Shown here: piece by piece, positions 60,463 through 64,000 of the stretch | How positions within the stretch are numbered: position 1 is the stretch's first letter | How the letters are laid out: each line of letters starts with the position of its first letter | NCBI GenBank assembly: GCA_039815825.1 | Contig: JBCBYO010000005.1 | Location: forward strand, 50,390-114,389 | Length of the DNA stretch: 64,000 nt | Source of the DNA: JBCBDX01 sp039815825 | GTDB taxonomy: Bacteria; Pseudomonadota; Alphaproteobacteria; Rhizobiales; Rhizobiaceae | Reading direction: 5' to 3' | The notes under the pieces: model-generated | What the model saw: only the letters and a program-made list of their open reading frames with translations | The model's database searches: none | Told to the model about the DNA's origin: nothing | Translations under genes and position numbers: made by a program

Positions 60463-61698
60463 ATGCGTCGTTTTCTTTCAACGGCCTCACTCAGCCTATT
60501 GCTGACTGGTGCCATGGCAATTTCTGGCCTTGCCGGAGCCCATTCGACCGACAATGTTCAAATCGGACCACGCCCGTTTTATCTCGTCCAGAATATGGAT
60601 GATGGTCCCCTCAAGGAGAAGCTCCTTTCCTGCCAAGCGGGTCCTTTTACAAAATCTGATTTCTCTATCGGCCACCGCGGCGCGCCGTTGCAGTTTCCCG
60701 AGCATACCGCAGAATCCAATATCGCTGCCGCACGGATGGGCGCTGGAATACTTGAGTGCGACGTGACCTTCACAAAGGACAAGCAGCTGGTTTGCCGACA
60801 CGCGCAAAACGATCTCCACACGACGACCAATATTTTGGCGACCCCGCTTGCCAACACTTGTATTGGACAGTTTTCGCCAGCATCAGGTGACCAAGCCGCT
60901 AAAGCGGAATGCCGTACGTCAGAGATCACTTTGGCTGAGTATCAAACACTGACACCCAAGATGGATGCTGCCAATCGGGCCGCGACGACAGTCGAGGAAT
61001 ATCTCAATGGCACCGCCAATTGGCGCACAGACCTATACTCTTCCGACACGGCGACCATTATGACACATGCGGAGTCGATCGACCTGTTCAAATCGTTGGG
61101 TGCCAAGTTTACACCGGAGTTGAAGACGCCTTCCGTCGAAATGCCTTTCGAAGGATTTTCACAGAAGGACTACGCCCAAAAGCTGGTCGATGAGTACAAG
61201 GCGGCAGGCATCCCGCCATCGGATGTCTGGCTCCAATCGTTCAATTTGGACGATGTGCTTTACTGGATTGAGGCTGAACCCGAGTTTGGCCAACAAGCGG
61301 TCTACCTCATGGATGAGTATAATATTGAAGGTTACTCGCCCATGGATACAGCCACGTGGCCTAACACCATGGCTGAGTTGAAGGATCTGGGCGTCAACTT
61401 TATTGCGCCGCCGACTTGGATGCTAGTGACCGTCGAAAACGGCGAAATCGTCCCTTCAACTTTGGCCAATGAAGCCAAATCGGCGGGATTGAACATTATC
61501 ACTTGGACGCTCGAACGCTCCGGCCCGCTTAAGAATGGCGGTGGCTGGTATTATCAGTCCGTTGCGGATGTCATCAACAATGACGGTGACATGTTCACCC
61601 TGCTCAACGTGCTCCATGAAGACGTCGGCGTTGCGGGCGTGTTCGCGGACTGGCCGGGAACGGTGACCTACTATGCCAATTGCTTTGGCATAGAGTAA
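60463..61698 (+). CDS. Periplasmic glycerophosphodiester phosphodiesterase
   Basis: A 411-residue exported enzyme with signal peptide MRRFLSTASLSLLLTGAMAISGLAGA. The GDPD core is visible in SIGHRGAPLQFPEHTAESNIAAARMGAGILECDVTFTKDKQLVCRHAQNDLH (His-Arg, Glu, Asp and second His), then TPELKTPSVEMP, VWLQSFNLDDVLYWI and IITWTLERSG. It cleaves glycerophosphodiesters to glycerol 3-phosphate and alcohol. Cysteines (CQAG, LVCRH, NTCIG, AECRT) are in keeping with the periplasm. GGAGA lies before the ATG at 60463. Confidence 0.9.
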   Translation: MRRFLSTASLSLLLTGAMAISGLAGAHSTDNVQIGPRPFYLVQNMDDGPLKEKLLSCQAGPFTKSDFSIGHRGAPLQFPEHTAESNIAAARMGAGILECDVTFTKDKQLVCRHAQNDLHTTTNILATPLANTCIGQFSPASGDQAAKAECRTSEITLAEYQTLTPKMDAANRAATTVEEYLNGTANWRTDLYSSDTATIMTHAESIDLFKSLGAKFTPELKTPSVEMPFEGFSQKDYAQKLVDEYKAAGIPPSDVWLQSFNLDDVLYWIEAEPEFGQQAVYLMDEYNIEGYSPMDTATWPNTMAELKDLGVNFIAPPTWMLVTVENGEIVPSTLANEAKSAGLNIITWTLERSGPLKNGGGWYYQSVADVINNDGDMFTLLNVLHEDVGVAGVFADWPGTVTYYANCFGIE

Positions 61699-61721
61699 GA
61701 GCTCAATTAGCTGAAAGATGG

Positions 61722-61746
61722 AAAGCCGGGCGTTTCACCCGGTTTT
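61722..61746. terminator. Terminator between GDPD gene and rarD
   Basis: A 9-bp stem (AAAGCCGGG with CCCGGTTTT, one G-T pair) with a 7-nt loop follows the GDPD stop and overlaps the end of convergent rarD. The right arm ends in Ts, so it can terminate plus-strand transcripts. Confidence 0.7.
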
Positions 61747-62658
61747 CCGGTTTCGAAAAAGGCTTGCGGCATAAACAGCCAGCGCTGCCCAAATGAAGCA
61801 AAAGGCAACCAGCTGAACGGCACCAAATGGTTCACCAAAAACAAAGACGGCAATCAGGAAAATCATGGTTGGCGCTAGATATTGCATTACACCAATCGTT
61901 GTGTAGCGCAGCAAGCGTGCTCCGTTGGCATAGAGGATCAACGGGATGGCAGTCACCGGCCCACCGGCAAACAAAAGCACACTATCCCACCAACCATTGG
62001 CCACAAATGCACCCTGACCTGTCGAGGCCAGCCACACCACGACCGGCATTGCCACGGTGCTCAATAATATCACTTCAAGCGAAAAACCTTCTGCCGCACC
62101 GAGCGCCATGGTCTTGCGGAAGTAGCCATAAAAGCCAAACGAAAAGGCGAGCACGAGTGAAATCCAGGGCAATCCACCTGCGTGCACAGTCAGGATAGTC
62201 ACTGCGATGACAGCTAAAGCGATGGCTATCGACTGCAAGCGATTAAGCCGTTCGCCAAGCAACACAGCACCAATTACCACATTGACCAGCGGGTTAATGT
62301 AATAGCCAAGCGCCCCGTCGACTGCCTGGTTTGTTGCCACTGCATAGACATAGACGCCCCAATTGGTCGAAATCAGTGTTGCGGTCAGTGCTGCGTTCGC
62401 CAGTAGTTTTGGTTGACGCAGCGCAGCCCTTAGAACATCCAACTTTCCGATCATGACCAGGATAATCAGACCCGCAGGCACAGACCAAACGACCCGGTGC
62501 GCCACCACCTCCCATACCGGTATATGCGCCACCGCCTTCAGGTAGATCGGAAATAGGCCCCAAAGCCCAAACGCCGATAGCGCATAGACAAAACCGATGG
62601 CCGGTTCGCGCGGCGTATTGTCAGGGGCGGTCGTGTGGTGAGGCGATAATTTGCGCAT
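61735..62658 (-). CDS. rarD: RarD family EamA-type transporter
   Basis: A 307-residue, ten-helix drug/metabolite-superfamily protein. GFVYALSAFGLWGLFPIYLKAVAHIPVWEVVAHRVVWSVP is the RarD N-terminus, and WGVYVYAVATNQAVDGALGYYINPLVNV is its typical middle block. Substrate not established (E. coli RarD was named for chloramphenicol sensitivity). The ATG at 62658 is preferred over a GTG at 62679. Confidence 0.9.
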   Translation of the reverse strand: MRKLSPHHTTAPDNTPREPAIGFVYALSAFGLWGLFPIYLKAVAHIPVWEVVAHRVVWSVPAGLIILVMIGKLDVLRAALRQPKLLANAALTATLISTNWGVYVYAVATNQAVDGALGYYINPLVNVVIGAVLLGERLNRLQSIAIALAVIAVTILTVHAGGLPWISLVLAFSFGFYGYFRKTMALGAAEGFSLEVILLSTVAMPVVVWLASTGQGAFVANGWWDSVLLFAGGPVTAIPLILYANGARLLRYTTIGVMQYLAPTMIFLIAVFVFGEPFGAVQLVAFCFIWAALAVYAASLFRNRKTG

Positions 62659-62733
62659 CGCGAACCGGTACACGGCCACGGGATTAGACGAAACCCGAAA
62701 CTTGCTGGGGGCCCCTTAAACGGCCGACTTAGA

Positions 62734-62772
62734 AATGCCTATAAATTAGTCTCCGCCCAATAATTAGGCATT
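62734..62772. promoter_or_regulatory. Inverted repeat upstream of the urtA promoter
   Basis: AATGCCTA (62734-62741) and TAGGCATT (62765-62772) form an 8-bp inverted repeat with a 23-bp spacer, about 90-120 bp upstream of the sigma-54 element. This is where an enhancer-binding protein such as NtrC would bind, but the sequence is not the usual NtrC dyad. Confidence 0.35.
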
Positions 62773-62856
62773 CTATGGGCGATGTAGTGCCGGCATGATG
62801 TTCCTAAAAGCATTAATTTCCAGCAAAGCTGGCTCAATTTACACCGCGAAGACGAC

Positions 62857-62873
62857 TTGGCACGACTAATGCA
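62857..62873 (+). promoter_or_regulatory. Sigma-54 (-24/-12) promoter of urtA
   Basis: TTGGCACGACTAATGCA matches the RpoN consensus (TGGCACG-N4-TTGCA) at all but one base, with exactly ten bases between GG and GC. Transcription would start near 62884, about 22 bases before the urtA ATG. This predicts nitrogen-limited, NtrC-dependent urea uptake. Confidence 0.8.
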
Positions 62874-62906
62874 GATTAACTCGCGTCAACTATCGGAGGG
62901 ATATTT

Positions 62907-63983
62907 ATGACAAAACTCACCAGCCGTCTGGCTCTTGCGGGCGCGACTGCGCTCATCTCCTCGTCTCTCGTAACAGCCGCCGTGGCTTGTGATGATCCTG
63001 TTAAAGTGGGCGTCCTGCACTCACTGTCCGGAACAATGGCGATTTCTGAAACAACACTAAAAGACACGATGGAAATGCTAATCGACATCCAAAATGAAAA
63101 AGGTGGTGTCCTTGGCTGCGAAATCGAAGCTGTCGTTGTCGACCCAGCGTCCGATTGGCCGCTGTTTGCTGAAAAAGCGCGCGAGCTTCTGACCGTATCT
63201 GAAGTCGACGTTATCTTTGGCTCATGGACATCCGTTTCTCGCAAATCCGCGCTTCCGGTTTTGGAAGAGCTGAACGGTCTAATGTTCTATCCGGTTCAGT
63301 ATGAGGGCGAAGAGTCTTCTAAGAACGTCTTCTACACCGGTGCTGCGCCAAACCAGCAGGCGATCCCGGCAACAGACTATTTCCTTGAAGAGCTTGGCGT
63401 CGAGAAATTTGCGCTGCTCGGCACTGACTATGTCTACCCGCGCACAACCAACAACATCCTTGAGAGCTATCTTCAGGACAAAGGCATTGCGGAAGAAGAC
63501 ATCTTCGTGAACTACACACCGTTTGGCCATTCTGATTGGTCCAAAATCGTGGCTGACGTTGTTGCGCTGGGCGCAGACGGCAAGAAAGTTGGCGTGATCT
63601 CCACCATTAACGGTGACGCGAACATCGGCTTCTACAAAGAGCTTGCTGCTGCTGGCGTTTCTGCTGACGACATTCCTGTTGTTGCGTTCTCTGTTGGTGA
63701 AGAAGAGCTTTCAGGTCTCGACACAACAAACCTTGTTGGTCACCTGGCTGCTTGGAACTACTTCCAGTCTGCAGACACGGAAGCCAATGCCGAGTGGGTT
63801 GCGGCTTGGAAAGCGCGCATGGGCGAAGAGCGTGTGACCAACGACCCGATGGAAGCACACTATATCGGCTTCAACATGTGGGTGAACGCGGTTGAAGCTG
63901 CTGGCACAACTGACGTTGATGCCGTTCGCACCGCCATGTACGGCCAGGAGTTCCCTAACCTGACCGGCGGCACTTCTGTCTGA
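62907..63983 (+). CDS. urtA: Urea ABC transporter substrate-binding protein, early stop
   Basis: Periplasmic urea receptor of the UrtABCDE importer. After a signal peptide ending AAVACDD come VKVGVLHSLSGTMAISETTLKDT, DWPLFAEKARELL, FGSWTSVSRKSALPVLEE, the YPVQYEGEESSKNVFYTGAAPNQQ block and GHSDWSKIV, all typical. The frame stops at residue 358 in NLTGGTSV, where homologues go on for roughly 60-70 residues. Either the gene is truncated or frameshifted, or this is an assembly error; only 17 bases remain before the window edge. GGAGGG lies before the ATG. Confidence 0.85.
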   Translation: MTKLTSRLALAGATALISSSLVTAAVACDDPVKVGVLHSLSGTMAISETTLKDTMEMLIDIQNEKGGVLGCEIEAVVVDPASDWPLFAEKARELLTVSEVDVIFGSWTSVSRKSALPVLEELNGLMFYPVQYEGEESSKNVFYTGAAPNQQAIPATDYFLEELGVEKFALLGTDYVYPRTTNNILESYLQDKGIAEEDIFVNYTPFGHSDWSKIVADVVALGADGKKVGVISTINGDANIGFYKELAAAGVSADDIPVVAFSVGEEELSGLDTTNLVGHLAAWNYFQSADTEANAEWVAAWKARMGEERVTNDPMEAHYIGFNMWVNAVEAAGTTDVDAVRTAMYGQEFPNLTGGTSV

Positions 63984-64000
63984 GAGATAATGTCGAACTG

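Overview
The window reads as a chromosomal, core-genome segment of an alphaproteobacterium of the Hyphomicrobiales (Rhizobiales), probably marine. Evidence: hdaA-perM-purM-purN beside ppk; lptF-lptG-lptD-surA-pdxA-rsmA; fabD-fabG-acpP-fabF-mltG-yicC-gmk; rpsF-rpsR-DUF2232-rplI; and dnaB-(insert)-alr-radA-cvpA-purF are blocks known from that order. The genes are moderately GC-rich and many use TTG or GTG starts. I cannot name the genus from the sequence. I saw no rRNA, tRNA, CRISPR array, insertion sequence, prophage or defence island.

Layout. 1-2.5 kb (minus): start of polyphosphate kinase, the DnaA regulator HdaA and an AI-2E family membrane protein. 2.6-7 kb (plus): purM-purN-rlmJ, an exported unknown, a lipoprotein RNase T2 and a GST. 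7-14.5 kb: an outer-membrane barrel, a Ca/Na antiporter, then a pteridine-reductase-like SDR, uvrC, pgsA, moaD, moaE, a CBS protein and a hemolysin-III protein. 14.6-20.3 kb: thioesterase, ndk, an ABC-F ATPase, then pepA-holC and a poly-Asp membrane protein. 20.5-28.1 kb: lipopolysaccharide export (lptFG, lptD), surA, pdxA, rsmA. 28.1-34.4 kb (minus): the fatty-acid synthesis cluster. 34.7-40 kb: desaturase, TPR-sulfotransferase, membrane-anchored histidine phosphatase, a porin-like protein and a DUF4189 protein. 40.3-44.9 kb: ribosomal proteins S6, S18 and L9, then dnaB. 44.9-50.3 kb: alr, radA, cvpA, purF, SDR. 50.3-55.3 kb: GT87, an acyl-ACP-synthetase-like fusion, pssA and psd. 55.4-62.7 kb: ATM1-type ABC exporter with an ArsR regulator, a LysM repeat protein, a LOG protein, GDPD and RarD. 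62.9-64 kb: urtA behind a sigma-54 promoter-like site.

How it works together. Much of the window serves the envelope: fatty acids (fab cluster, desaturase), phospholipids (pgsA, pssA, psd, acyl-recycling fusion), LPS export (lptFGD, SurA), peptidoglycan (alr, mltG, LysM) and several exported proteins. The rest is housekeeping: purines, replication and repair, translation, cofactors (pterin, molybdopterin, pyridoxal).

Most notable items: a perfect 11-bp inverted repeat with the arsR start codon in its loop; an Aas-like fusion whose acyltransferase domain has lost its catalytic His (HX4D is EX4D, FPEG is FPAG); a nearly perfect -24/-12 element before urtA together with an early stop in urtA; a PTR1/FolM-like SDR just upstream of uvrC-pgsA-moaD-moaE; and 15-bp tandem repeats in a LysM protein. 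Nothing here is clearly an undescribed multi-gene system.
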